DNA from: JANMQK01 sp031370485
GTDB lineage: Bacteria; Acidobacteriota; Polarisedimenticolia; Gp22-AA2
Length of the DNA: 17,724 nt
Assembly: GCA_031370485.1 (NCBI GenBank)
Contig: JANMQK010000032.1
Coordinates: forward strand, 1 to 17,724
Reading direction: 5' to 3'
Both the position numbers and the translations under genes were made by a program. Shown here one piece after another: positions 1 to 6,569 of this stretch. Position 1 is the stretch's first letter. Every line of letters begins with the position of its first letter. The notes under the pieces are model-generated. The model did no database searches, had not been told where the DNA came from, and saw only the letters and a program-made list of their open reading frames with translations.

Positions 1-417
1 ATCGGGATCGAGGACAAGATTCTCCGCAAGCCCGCGGTGCTGACCGACGAGGAATTCACCATCATGAAGCAGCACCCCGTGAAGGGCGCGCAGATGCTGT
101 CGAAGATCAAGGCGATGGCGGACATCATCCCCGGGATCCGCTTCCACCACGAGCGCTGGGACGGCACCGGGTATCCGATGCGCCTGCGCGGCGAGCAGAT
201 CCCGGTCGCGGCACGCATCGTGGCGGTCGCGGACGCCTTCGACGCCATGACCACGCACCGTCCCTACCAGAAGGCCATGCCCTTCGACAAGGCGATCGCC
301 CGGCTGTTCGAGCTGAGCGACAAGGTCTACGACCGGCGGGTGGTGGCGGCCTTCGCGGCGACCCTGGAAGAGGGAACTGTGAAAGAGCCGCAGGCCGTCG
401 CGGTCGAAGAGCAGTGA
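1..417 (+). CDS. HD-GYP domain cyclic-di-GMP phosphodiesterase, C-terminal part (5' end outside window)
   Basis: The reading frame is open from base 1, so the gene begins upstream. The visible part starts just after where the HD dyad should lie (IGIEDKILRKPAVLTDEEF is the usual continuation of HD-GYP proteins). It then shows the diagnostic HHERWDGTGYP motif followed by the typical region RIVAVADAFDAMTTHRPY. HD-GYP domains hydrolyse cyclic di-GMP to pGpG or GMP using a bi- or trinuclear metal centre, controlling motility and biofilm. The sensor or receiver part that would tell the input signal is not in the window. A GTG at 37 could be mistaken for a start but lies inside the conserved domain. 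The stop codon overlaps the start of the next gene, so the two are probably translated from one message. The family call is firm; the ligand specificity is inferred. Confidence 0.93.
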   Translation: MGIEDKILRKPAVLTDEEFTIMKQHPVKGAQMLSKIKAMADIIPGIRFHHERWDGTGYPMRLRGEQIPVAARIVAVADAFDAMTTHRPYQKAMPFDKAIARLFELSDKVYDRRVVAAFAATLEEGTVKEPQAVAVEEQ

Positions 418-1076
418 TCCCGGAGTACCGCGCCGTCCTGTTTGACCTCGACGGGACGCTGACCCCGGTGCGCAGCGTCTGGCGGCACCTTCACGAGGCG
501 CTCGGACTCTGGGATCGCGATGCCCGCAGGCACCAGGACGCGTTCGAAGCGGGCGCTATCGGCTACGGGGAGTTCTGCGCGAGGGACGCGGCCCACTGGA
601 AGGGGATGCTGGAATCGAGGCTTCGGGCGATCACCGACGCGATCCCGTACCGTCCCGGTGCCCTGGAGTGCGCCTCGATCCTGCGGCGTGGGGGGTTACT
701 TGTCGGTGTGGTCTCGACCGGGCTGACCCTCCTGGCCGAGAGGGTGAAGGCGGAGCTCGGGCTCGCCTATACAATCGCCAACCGCCTGGTCGCGCGGCAC
801 GGAGTTCTCACGGGAGAGGTGAAGGTGAACGTCGAGCACGCCCGCAAGGGGGAGGCGGTGGACCTGTTCTGTTCACAATTCGGCGTGCGGCCCGGAGAAG
901 TGATCTCCGTGGGGGACAGCGCCGGCGACATCTCGATGTTCGCGCGCTCGGGGTTCTCGGTGGCCTTCAACCCCGACGAGCCGGCCACCGCCCGCGCGGC
1001 TTCCATGGTGCACGAGGGTGAGTCCCTTCTCCCTCTGTTGATGCGGCTGCCGCTGCCGCTCGTGGAGCCGCACTGA
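414..1076 (+). CDS. HAD-superfamily phosphatase, phosphoserine-phosphatase (SerB)-like
   Basis: A 220-residue cytoplasmic HAD hydrolase. Motif I is DLDGTLT with nucleophile Asp11 and acid/base Asp13. Motif II is Ser101 in VVSTG, motif III is probably Lys145, and motif IV is GDSAGD with Asp168 and Asp172. The helical cap lies between motifs I and II, as in HAD-IB enzymes, and the stretch around 120-140 (IANRLVARHGVLTGEVKV) resembles the SerB pattern. It therefore probably removes phosphate from a small metabolite. Phosphoserine is possible, but the substrate cannot be read from the sequence. The start is a GTG whose last two bases begin the TGA of the HD-GYP gene, so translation is likely coupled. 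A good start alternative is absent because Asp11 lies so near the N-terminus. Confidence 0.88.
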   Translation: MIPEYRAVLFDLDGTLTPVRSVWRHLHEALGLWDRDARRHQDAFEAGAIGYGEFCARDAAHWKGMLESRLRAITDAIPYRPGALECASILRRGGLLVGVVSTGLTLLAERVKAELGLAYTIANRLVARHGVLTGEVKVNVEHARKGEAVDLFCSQFGVRPGEVISVGDSAGDISMFARSGFSVAFNPDEPATARAASMVHEGESLLPLLMRLPLPLVEPH

Positions 1077-1139
1077 GCCCGCCACGCGGCGCACGCGCCA
1101 CGGGGAGCCGGGCGCCATCGAAATGACTGGGAAACGACA

Positions 1140-1164
1140 GGCCGCCTTCGCGGGATGGGCGGCC
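1140..1164 (+). other. Hairpin-forming inverted repeat in the spacer before the small unknown gene
   Basis: GGCCGCC at 1140-1146 can pair with GGCGGCC at 1158-1164 across an 11-base loop. It lies in the 144-bp spacer 1077-1220. No T-run follows, so it is not a convincing intrinsic terminator. It may be only a by-product of high GC. Nothing else is recognisable in this spacer. Confidence 0.3.
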
Positions 1165-1220
1165 GGCGGGGCCGGCAGGCGGCCGGTGACGCGGGGACAC
1201 TCGCAGGAAAGGAGGGGACG

Positions 1221-1616
1221 ATGAGCGATCCGGATCAGCCCGTGCTCGACAAGCGGGCGGTGAAGTGGGCCCTCAAGGAGGCCCTGGACGAGATCCTGGG
1301 GCTCGGTGATGCTAGGCTGGCGGGGCGCTTCGAGGGTGGAAGCCTGGTCCTGAGGCCCGCGAAGAGCGACACCCAGGAAAAGGCCATCCCGATCGAGGTG
1401 TTCTTCCATAAAATCACGATGGTCCGCGACCGGCTCCGGGTCCTCGAGCAGAGAATCAACGGCCATCCCAAGCTGGGCGCGGCGGACAAGGTCGAGCTGC
1501 AGCAGTACGTCACGCGGGCCTCGGGATCCCTGACCTCGTTCAACGTGCTGTTCAAGGACAAGGACGACTGGTTCATGGGCGCCCGCGAAGGAACGCGGGG
1601 AGCCGGCACCGACTGA
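1221..1616 (+). CDS. Small conserved-looking hypothetical protein upstream of lexA
   Basis: A 131-residue soluble protein that I do not recognise by function. The ATG at 1221 is preceded by a strong Shine-Dalgarno stretch (AGGAAAGGAGGGG at 1206-1218). An open frame reaching back to 1155 has no such signal, so 1221 is chosen. There is no signal peptide, membrane segment or cysteine cluster. The N-terminal third is helical and charged (VKWALKEALDEILG). A middle part (MVRDRLRVLEQRINGHPKL) and a later part (DKVELQQYVTRASGSL) look like amphipathic helices, and the protein ends in a polar tail. It is followed after 22 bp by lexA on the same strand, so the two probably share a transcript. A regulatory or DNA-damage role would be a guess from position only. 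Confidence 0.8.
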   Translation: MSDPDQPVLDKRAVKWALKEALDEILGLGDARLAGRFEGGSLVLRPAKSDTQEKAIPIEVFFHKITMVRDRLRVLEQRINGHPKLGAADKVELQQYVTRASGSLTSFNVLFKDKDDWFMGAREGTRGAGTD

Positions 1617-1638
1617 ACGGCCGGAGAGGAGGCCCCCC

Positions 1639-2244
1639 GTGCACCCGACGCGGCGCCAGAAGGAAATCCTCGACGCCATCAAGGATCTGATGGCGGAGAC
1701 CGGCCGGGCGCCCACGCTTGCCGAGATCGCCCGGCGCTGCCGCCTGGCGTCCGTCTCGACGGTCCACGCGCACCTCGGCCTCCTGCAGGAGCGCGGTTTC
1801 GTGCGGCGCCGGAAAAGCCTGCGGCGGGGCATCGAGCTGCGCCCCCTCGCGCTGACCACGGGCGCGGTGGAAGTCCCGCTTCTCGGCACGATCGCCGCGG
1901 GACAACCGATCGAGGCGGTTCCCGAGAGCACGGGCGTGGTGATACCCCGCGATCTCGCCGGGCGGGGCCGGACCTACGTGCTGCGGGTGCGCGGCGATTC
2001 GATGCGCGACGAGCAGATCCGCGACGGCGACTACATCGTCGTCGAGGAACGCTCCACGGCGCGCGACGGCGAGGTTGTCGTGGCGCTCATCGAGGGCCGC
2101 GAGGCCACGCTCAAGACGCTGCGCCGCGAGTCCGGGCGGATCCGCCTGCAGCCGGCCAATCCCGCCGTGGCGCCGATCGTTGTGCGCCCGGACGATCTCG
2201 CCATCCAGGGTGTCGTCATCGGGCTGATCCGCCGCTACGCGTGA
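1639..2244 (+). CDS. lexA: LexA repressor, SOS regulator (self-cleaving serine protease)
   Basis: A 201-residue protein of normal LexA length. Residues 1-65 form the winged helix-turn-helix (TRRQKEILDAIKDLM, then LAEIARRCRLASVSTVHAHLGLL). The auto-cleavage bond is Ala87-Gly88 in LLGTIAAGQP. The catalytic Ser121 lies in RGDSM and Lys159 in EATLKT, so the Ser-Lys dyad is complete. LexA represses DNA-damage genes until RecA filaments trigger its cleavage. The start is GTG at 1639 with GAGAGGAGG just upstream (1624-1632). The recognition helix cannot be matched by eye to a known operator class, and no standard SOS box was found upstream of this operon. recA lies about 4 kb away on the other strand. 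The call is firm. Confidence 0.95.
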   Translation: MHPTRRQKEILDAIKDLMAETGRAPTLAEIARRCRLASVSTVHAHLGLLQERGFVRRRKSLRRGIELRPLALTTGAVEVPLLGTIAAGQPIEAVPESTGVVIPRDLAGRGRTYVLRVRGDSMRDEQIRDGDYIVVEERSTARDGEVVVALIEGREATLKTLRRESGRIRLQPANPAVAPIVVRPDDLAIQGVVIGLIRRYA

Positions 2245-2251
2245 GTGAGCC

Positions 2252-2272
2252 CGCCCAAGGGGCGCTTTTCTT
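2252..2272 (+). terminator. Weak intrinsic terminator after lexA
   Basis: CGCCC (2252-2256) and GGGCG (2260-2264) form a 5-bp GC stem with an AAG loop, followed by CTTTTCTT. The stem is short, but the position, 8 bp after the lexA stop and overlapping the next -35 element, fits a transcription boundary. Confidence 0.45.
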
Positions 2273-2299
2273 GACCTCCCTCCATCGGCGTGCTAGCCT
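2271..2299 (+). promoter_or_regulatory. Predicted sigma70-type promoter for the outer-membrane barrel gene
   Basis: TTGACC at 2271-2276 (five of six -35 consensus bases) and TAGCCT at 2294-2299 are separated by exactly 17 bp. The start codon at 2363 follows about 60 bp later, leaving a leader with a strong AAGGAGG ribosome site. The -10 box is only a partial match. Confidence 0.5.
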
Positions 2300-2362
2300 T
2301 CACGTCCTTTCGGTTCGTACTCTATCCGGCTCCGACGTTTCCATGATCAAGGAGGTCAATCG

Positions 2363-2887
2363 ATGAAACGATGGTTTGGACTGTCCCTGCTGATCGGCGT
2401 CCTGCTTACAGGCTCGATGAGCCCGGCGCTCGCGCAGACGAAGACGAAGCCTTCCGGCACATCCGGGATCGGGTGGAATGGGTGGGGGGTGCAGGTGGGC
2501 CTGAGCAGCTCACCGGATCAGTTCTTCGGTGGCGTGCACTTCAACCTGGGGGAGTTCGCCAGGAACGTCCGCTTCCGGCCGACCCTCGACCTGGGTGTCG
2601 GCGACCACGTGACGCTGATCCAGGCGCTCGCGGAGGCGCACTACGTCTTCCCGAAGGTGCAGGTATGGAAGCCTTACGTGGGAGGCGGAGCGGGTCTTGC
2701 CTACGCCGATTTCAATTCCGGTGCCGGTCGCCGGTCGGGCGATACCGTGACCAAGTTCTCGCTCGCCGCGGTGGGCGGTGTCGAGACGCGGCTGAAGTCG
2801 GCCTCCACGTTCTACTTCGAGGGGAAGGTCGGGCTCGGCGACGCGGACCCCGATTTCAAGCTCGGGGTGGGGTGGACCTGGAAGTAG
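2363..2887 (+). CDS. Small outer-membrane beta-barrel protein
   Basis: A 174-residue exported protein. A classic signal peptide (MKRW, then a hydrophobic core, ending SPALA before Gln25) directs it through Sec. The mature part alternates hydrophobic and polar residues and is rich in Gly and aromatics, for example GVQVGLSSSPDQFFGGVHFNL, with another strand pair around AHYVFPKVQVWKPYVGGGAGL. It ends GVGWTWK with an aromatic near the C-terminus, as in OmpA- or OmpW-sized eight-stranded barrels. The ATG at 2363 has AAGGAGG about 6-8 bases upstream. It probably sits in the outer membrane, but what it transports or binds is unknown. The rhomboid gene begins 22 bp downstream, so the two may be co-transcribed. 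Confidence 0.8.
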   Translation: MKRWFGLSLLIGVLLTGSMSPALAQTKTKPSGTSGIGWNGWGVQVGLSSSPDQFFGGVHFNLGEFARNVRFRPTLDLGVGDHVTLIQALAEAHYVFPKVQVWKPYVGGGAGLAYADFNSGAGRRSGDTVTKFSLAAVGGVETRLKSASTFYFEGKVGLGDADPDFKLGVGWTWK

Positions 2888-2909
2888 GGGCGCCGCTCCG
2901 ACCATTGCG

Positions 2910-3923
2910 ATGAGCCTCTGGGCGCGCATCCTGGCAGGAAGCCTCGATGGGGTGATTGGCCTTCTCGACACGCTCGGAGCGCGCGGCACGAAGTGGGAGT
3001 GGAAGAAGAGGGCCTGGAGACAGTCTCTCGAAGCGCGTCTTGCATCGTGGGAGAACCTCGAGCGGGGCGTGCGGGTCCGGATGAGGATGTGCCGCGCCTG
3101 CCGCACCCTGGTCGAGGGCAGGACCCGCCGCTGCCCCGCCTGCGGCGTCTCGATGTGGGGCATTCCCGGGGGAGGATTGGGGCGCCTGCTGCGCCTCGCG
3201 GTGCCGGCGGTCGGCTCGTTGAGTGTCGTCCTGATCACGGTGAACGTGATCATGAGCCTCCTCGAGATGGCGGTCGCCGCCGGCGCCTCGCGGGGCGGGC
3301 CGACGGGCCTGCTGATGTCCATGCCCAGGGAGGTGCTCTACCTTCTGGGCGCGAAATCGGCGCCGGCCATCTGGAACGGCGAGGTCTGGCGGCTCATCAC
3401 CGCCAACTACCTGCACGGCGGCCTGATCCACCTCGCCTTCAACGGCTATGCCCTGATCAACCTCGGGCCGCTCGTCGAGGAATCGTTCGGCTGGCGGAAG
3501 TTCTTCCTGATCTACACGACGACCGGTGTCATGGGCTTTGTCGTGAGCAGCCTTGTGCGACCGGGGTCGCTCAGCATCGGGGCGTCCGCGGCGCTCTTCG
3601 GCCTGCTCGCCTTCGCGGTCGTGTTCGGGCGTTTCCGCGCCGGCCCCGCTGGACGCGCCCTGGCCCAGCATCTTCTCCGCTGGCTCATGTTCGGGCTCAT
3701 CATGTTCCTCATCCCCGGCATCGACAACGCGGCCCATCTCGGGGGCGCGGCGTGCGGGGCCCTTCTCGGCCTCGTCGTCGATCCGGGAGAGCCGCGAACG
3801 CCCGCCGGGAACGGCTGGCTGTGGGTGATGACGGGACTCGCGATCGCCGCCACGATCGGCTCTTTTGCGGCGATGGCCCTGTCGTACAGGGCCAACCTCG
3901 CGGCCCTCTCGGGGGGGGCATGA
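2910..3923 (+). CDS. Rhomboid-family intramembrane serine protease with N-terminal zinc ribbon
   Basis: A 337-residue membrane protein. Residues 1-60 are basic and amphipathic. A zinc-ribbon-like pair, Cys61-x2-Cys64 and Cys75-x2-Cys78, follows (CRAC and CPAC). The rhomboid core has Trp160-Arg161 in GEVWRLIT, the HGGLIHLAFN motif (169-178), the nucleophile Ser226 in GASA, and the partner His276 in NAAHLGG. These residues make it look active. About six to seven hydrophobic segments are visible, with an extra one at the C-terminus (about 303-325). Rhomboids cut transmembrane substrates inside the inner membrane; the substrate is unknown here. There is no clear Shine-Dalgarno sequence before the ATG, so translation may depend on the upstream barrel gene. 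A run of eight G (3911-3918) sits just before the stop. Confidence 0.92.
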   Translation: MSLWARILAGSLDGVIGLLDTLGARGTKWEWKKRAWRQSLEARLASWENLERGVRVRMRMCRACRTLVEGRTRRCPACGVSMWGIPGGGLGRLLRLAVPAVGSLSVVLITVNVIMSLLEMAVAAGASRGGPTGLLMSMPREVLYLLGAKSAPAIWNGEVWRLITANYLHGGLIHLAFNGYALINLGPLVEESFGWRKFFLIYTTTGVMGFVVSSLVRPGSLSIGASAALFGLLAFAVVFGRFRAGPAGRALAQHLLRWLMFGLIMFLIPGIDNAAHLGGAACGALLGLVVDPGEPRTPAGNGWLWVMTGLAIAATIGSFAAMALSYRANLAALSGGA

Positions 3924-3969
3924 GGCGTCGGCCCGCCTCCGTCGCCGGGGATCGGCAGGGCCGGGGCGT

Positions 3970-4914
3970 CTAGTCCCGGACCGGACGCGCCCGGTGAACC
4001 CCGCGCTGCGGCGTCCGCGCGAGCGCGGCGTCCTCGAGATCCTCGATCGTCTTCGGCCAGTCATCGTGCAGCAGGCGCGACAGCGCCCGGTCGGCGAGGA
4101 TCCTGCCCCGCGTCTGGCAGCGCGGGCAGTAATTGCACTCGTTCGCAGCGTAGACGATGCGCTGCACGGGGGAGGCGCAGACCGGGCAGGGCTTGCCGAA
4201 GCGGCCATGGACCGCCATCTCCGGGCGGAAGGCGGTGACCTTCGCCGGGAAGCCTTCCCCGCACTCGCGGTGCAGCCGCTCCGTCCATTCCGCGAGAACC
4301 GTGCGCGCCGCCGAGCGGAGACAATCGGCCTGCGCGTCGGTCAGGCGCCGCGTCAGGTGAAGCGGGGAGAGGCGGGCGCGATGGAGGATCTCGTCGGAGT
4401 ACGCGTTCCCGATGCCGCTGAAGAGCCGCGGATCGGTGAGGGCACGCTTCAGGGTATGGTTCTCGCGCCGGAGCGCCGCGCGGAAGGCGGTGGGGCCGGA
4501 CTCCTTCACCTCGATCCCCCCGCGGTCGAACGCGGCCAGCGCGGCCGCCCCGCGCACGAGATGAAGCGCGGCCCGCTTCCGGCTCGCCGCCTCGGTCAGC
4601 ACCAGGGTCCCCGTCGTGAAATCGAACGCCGCGAGCCCGCTCCGGCCGGGCGGCGCCGCTCCTCGCGGTTTCCAGTGGAGCCGTCCGGCGATCATGAGAT
4701 GAAGGACGAGGTGGAGATCGCCGGAGAGCCCAATGGCGATCCGTTTCCCGATACGGGAGACGCCGGCCACGTCCCTGCCTTCCGCCTCGCGAAGGGGGGG
4801 CTCGGTGGTGCGCAGGAGAAAGGGGCTCCTGAGCCGGACGGCAACAAGCCGTGCGCCGCCGACGCGCGCGCGCAGCGCGTCGACATAGACCGTCACGTCG
4901 GGAAGTTCCGGCAT
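3970..4914 (-). CDS. Fpg/Nei-family DNA glycosylase/AP lyase
   Basis: A 314-residue base-excision repair enzyme. The start is fixed by the required N-terminus MPELP: after Met removal, Pro2 is the nucleophile and Glu3 the general acid. Lys57 (IGKRI) and Met74 (LHLMIAGRLH) match conserved Fpg positions. The helix-two-turn-helix is around 155-185 (LFSGIGNAYSDEILHRARLSP). The zinc finger has Cys243, Cys246, Cys263 and Cys266, followed by QTRGR. The family removes oxidised purines or pyrimidines and nicks the abasic site. MPELPDVTVYVDAL is not the textbook MPELPEVETV, and about 44 residues follow the zinc finger, so this is a variant subfamily and the preferred lesion is uncertain. No good Shine-Dalgarno is visible. 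It lies 27 bp downstream of tRNA-Phe and converges with the rhomboid gene. Confidence 0.9.
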   Translation of the reverse strand: MPELPDVTVYVDALRARVGGARLVAVRLRSPFLLRTTEPPLREAEGRDVAGVSRIGKRIAIGLSGDLHLVLHLMIAGRLHWKPRGAAPPGRSGLAAFDFTTGTLVLTEAASRKRAALHLVRGAAALAAFDRGGIEVKESGPTAFRAALRRENHTLKRALTDPRLFSGIGNAYSDEILHRARLSPLHLTRRLTDAQADCLRSAARTVLAEWTERLHRECGEGFPAKVTAFRPEMAVHGRFGKPCPVCASPVQRIVYAANECNYCPRCQTRGRILADRALSRLLHDDWPKTIEDLEDAALARTPQRGVHRARPVRD

Positions 4915-4941
4915 CGCGGGCCGCGAGGATTTCCGGGAGGA

Positions 4942-5017
4942 TGGTGCCGCGGGACGGAATTGAACCGCCGACGCAGGGATTTTCAGTCCCTCGCTCTACC
5001 GACTGAGCTACCGCGGC
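4942..5017 (-). tRNA. tRNA-Phe (anticodon GAA), CCA encoded
   Basis: The reverse strand folds into a full cloverleaf of 76 bases. The acceptor stem is GCCGCGG with CCGCGGC. The D arm is GCTC-AGTCGGTA-GAGC. The anticodon stem AGGGA/TCCCT encloses the loop CTGAAAA, giving anticodon GAA. The variable loop is GCGTC and the T arm is GGCGG-TTCAATT-CCGTC. The discriminator is A, and CCA is encoded in the DNA. It charges phenylalanine for UUC and UUU codons. Confidence 0.97.
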
Positions 5018-5046
5018 ATCTCGTAAGGAGCATCCCGGAGCGGCGC

Positions 5047-5076
5047 ATGGTAGCAACGCGCCTCGCGGGCTGTCAA
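5047..5076 (-). promoter_or_regulatory. Predicted sigma70-type promoter for tRNA-Phe
   Basis: On the reverse strand, a perfect TTGACA (5076 to 5071) is followed after 18 bp by TACCAT (5052 to 5047). Transcription would begin near 5040, about 23 bases before the mature tRNA end. The glycosylase gene just downstream may be read from the same promoter. Confidence 0.6.
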
Positions 5077-5140
5077 GGTGAAGAGGGGCGGGGCTTTCCC
5101 GGCGGACGGGCTCCCCCGCCCGCGGTCGCGAACTCCGGGG

Positions 5141-6382
5141 CTACGTCCGGGCGGCCGGGGCGTGACCGCGCGCGCGCCCCCCGTCCCGGCCTGTTCCTTC
5201 CTTGGCGCCGGCGGGAGCCGTTCTGGGGAGGGCCTTCGCCGGCCCCTCTCCGGGAGGCGCATCGGATGCTGACGGATCCTTCAGGCCCTCGGCCTTGGCG
5301 GCGGCGGGGGCCCCTTTCGGGTCCTTGGTCAGCCCCAGCAGGCGGCGGAGCTTGACCTCGAGCTCGGACAGGATGTCGAGGTTCTGCTCGAGGAACTGGC
5401 GCACGTTTTCCCGTCCCTGGCCGAGGCGGGTCTCGCCGTAGGAGAACCAGGCGCCGCTCTTTTCGATCAGCGAGTGGGTAATCGCCAGGTCGAGCAGGTC
5501 GCCGATGCGCGAGATGCCGGTCCCGTAGAGAATGTCGAACTCCGCGATCTTGAAGGGCGGGGCGAGCTTGTTCTTCACCACCTTGACCCGGGTCCGGCTG
5601 CCGATGTCCTTGTCGCCGTCCTTGATCTGCCCGATGCGCCGGATGTCTATCCGGACCGTGGTGTAGAACTTCAGGGCGCGTCCGCCGGTCGTGGTCTCCG
5701 GGTTCCCGAACATGACACCGATTTTCTCGCGGATCTGGTTGATGAAAATGAGGCAGGTGCCGGAGCGGGCAACCACCGCGGTCAGCTTCCGGAGCGCCTG
5801 GGACATGAGCCGGGCCTGCAGCCCGACGTGCGAGTCTCCCATCTCCCCCTCGAGCTCGGCCCGGGGGACGAGCGCGGCGACCGAGTCGATGACCAGGACG
5901 TCGAGGGCGCCCGAGCGGATCAGGACCTCGGTGATCTCGAGGGCCTGCTCCCCCGAATCAGGCTGGGAGACGAGCAGGTTGTCGACATCGACATGAAGCT
6001 TGCGCGCGTACTCGGCATCGAGCGCGTGCTCGGCGTCGACGAAGGCGGCCAGGCCGCCCTGGCGCTGTGCCTCCGCGACGATGTGGAGGGCGAGGGTCGT
6101 CTTCCCCGAGGATTCGGGCCCGTAGATCTCCATCACGCGGCCGCGCGGCACCCCGCCGACCCCGAGCGCCGCGTCGATCGACATCGAGGTCGTCGAAATC
6201 ACCGGGATTTCGTGCTGGAAGTCCTTGGACCCCAGCTTCATGATGGAGCCTTTGCCGTACTGCTTCTCGATCTGGGCCAGGGCCAAGTCGATGGCCCGGG
6301 ACCTGTCCTTCAAGTCCTGCGGCATCTCAGGGATCCCCTCTGTGGAACCGGATTTTGGCACCAACGGCGTGAGCGACGGCAT
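5141..6382 (-). CDS. recA: RecA recombinase
   Basis: A 413-residue strand-exchange ATPase and LexA co-protease. Walker A is GPESSGKTT (88-96) and Walker B is DVLVIDSVAAL (161-171). The segment EGEMGDSHVGLQARLMSQALRKL covers loop L1, and FINQIREKIGVMFGNPETTTG leads into loop L2. Standard RecA homology begins near residue 21 and ends near 350. A tail of about 60 residues rich in Ala, Gly, Pro, Lys and Arg follows and is low in complexity. Two starts are plausible: ATG 6382, with AGGAGG 11 bases upstream, or ATG 6325 (MPQDLKDRS), with GAGGGG 9 bases upstream and a length closer to the usual N-terminus. A promoter-like pair at 6381-6409 would favour 6325. The function is certain; only the start is open. 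Confidence 0.97.
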   Translation of the reverse strand: MPSLTPLVPKSGSTEGIPEMPQDLKDRSRAIDLALAQIEKQYGKGSIMKLGSKDFQHEIPVISTTSMSIDAALGVGGVPRGRVMEIYGPESSGKTTLALHIVAEAQRQGGLAAFVDAEHALDAEYARKLHVDVDNLLVSQPDSGEQALEITEVLIRSGALDVLVIDSVAALVPRAELEGEMGDSHVGLQARLMSQALRKLTAVVARSGTCLIFINQIREKIGVMFGNPETTTGGRALKFYTTVRIDIRRIGQIKDGDKDIGSRTRVKVVKNKLAPPFKIAEFDILYGTGISRIGDLLDLAITHSLIEKSGAWFSYGETRLGQGRENVRQFLEQNLDILSELEVKLRRLLGLTKDPKGAPAAAKAEGLKDPSASDAPPGEGPAKALPRTAPAGAKEGTGRDGGRARGHAPAART

Positions 6383-6409
6383 CTTAGGATAATCCTCCTG
6401 GGCTGTCAA
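6381..6409 (-). promoter_or_regulatory. Candidate recA promoter with an internal inverted repeat
   Basis: On the reverse strand, TTGACA (6409 to 6404) and TAAGAT (6386 to 6381) are 17 bp apart. The spacer holds the 11-bp inverted repeat AGGATTATCCT (6396 to 6386) and the AGGAGG Shine-Dalgarno candidate. If this is the promoter, the ATG at 6382 would not be in the transcript and recA would start at 6325. The -10 box matches only four of six consensus bases. Confidence 0.4.
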
Positions 6410-6469
6410 CGCGGACGCGGAGCCGTACCAGACGCAAGGAGCGGACCAGGCCCGGAAAAGGCCGCCGGC

Positions 6470-6489
6470 GGGGGGGAATCGGGGGGGGG
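6470..6489 (+). other. G-rich element (G7-AATC-G9), possible G-quadruplex, between divergent genes
   Basis: Seven G (6470-6476) and nine G (6481-6489) are separated by AATC. Such paired runs can hold four G-tracts of three or four bases. It sits in the 272-bp spacer between recA and the transglycosylase gene, about 80 bp upstream of the + strand -35 box. Long G runs are also prone to length change and sequencing error. Confidence 0.45.
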
Positions 6490-6569
6490 CGCGTCCGTCC
6501 CCGAACCGCCCGGACGGTCGCGGCACGCGCCCCGGACGCCGGGAAAGGCGATTTCAGGGGCCTGTTTTC

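Noticed and set aside
1125..1145. A CTG-GGAAACGA-CAG arrangement upstream of the lexA operon as a possible SOS box
   Set aside because: Spacing and flanks do not match the CTGT-N8-ACAG operator, and nothing similar was found at recA.
1155..1220. A longer N-terminus for the small protein upstream of lexA
   Set aside because: The extra residues are Gly/Arg-rich and overlap a hairpin; the ATG at 1221 has a strong ribosome site.
3911..3918. A G8 run as a phase-variable switch in the rhomboid gene
   Set aside because: It sits two codons before the stop, so a length change would alter only the last residues.
3865..5355. A long open frame of 496 codons on the + strand
   Set aside because: It runs antisense through the glycosylase, tRNA-Phe and the end of recA. 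It is a GC-driven shadow, with Arg/Gly-rich composition and no domain.
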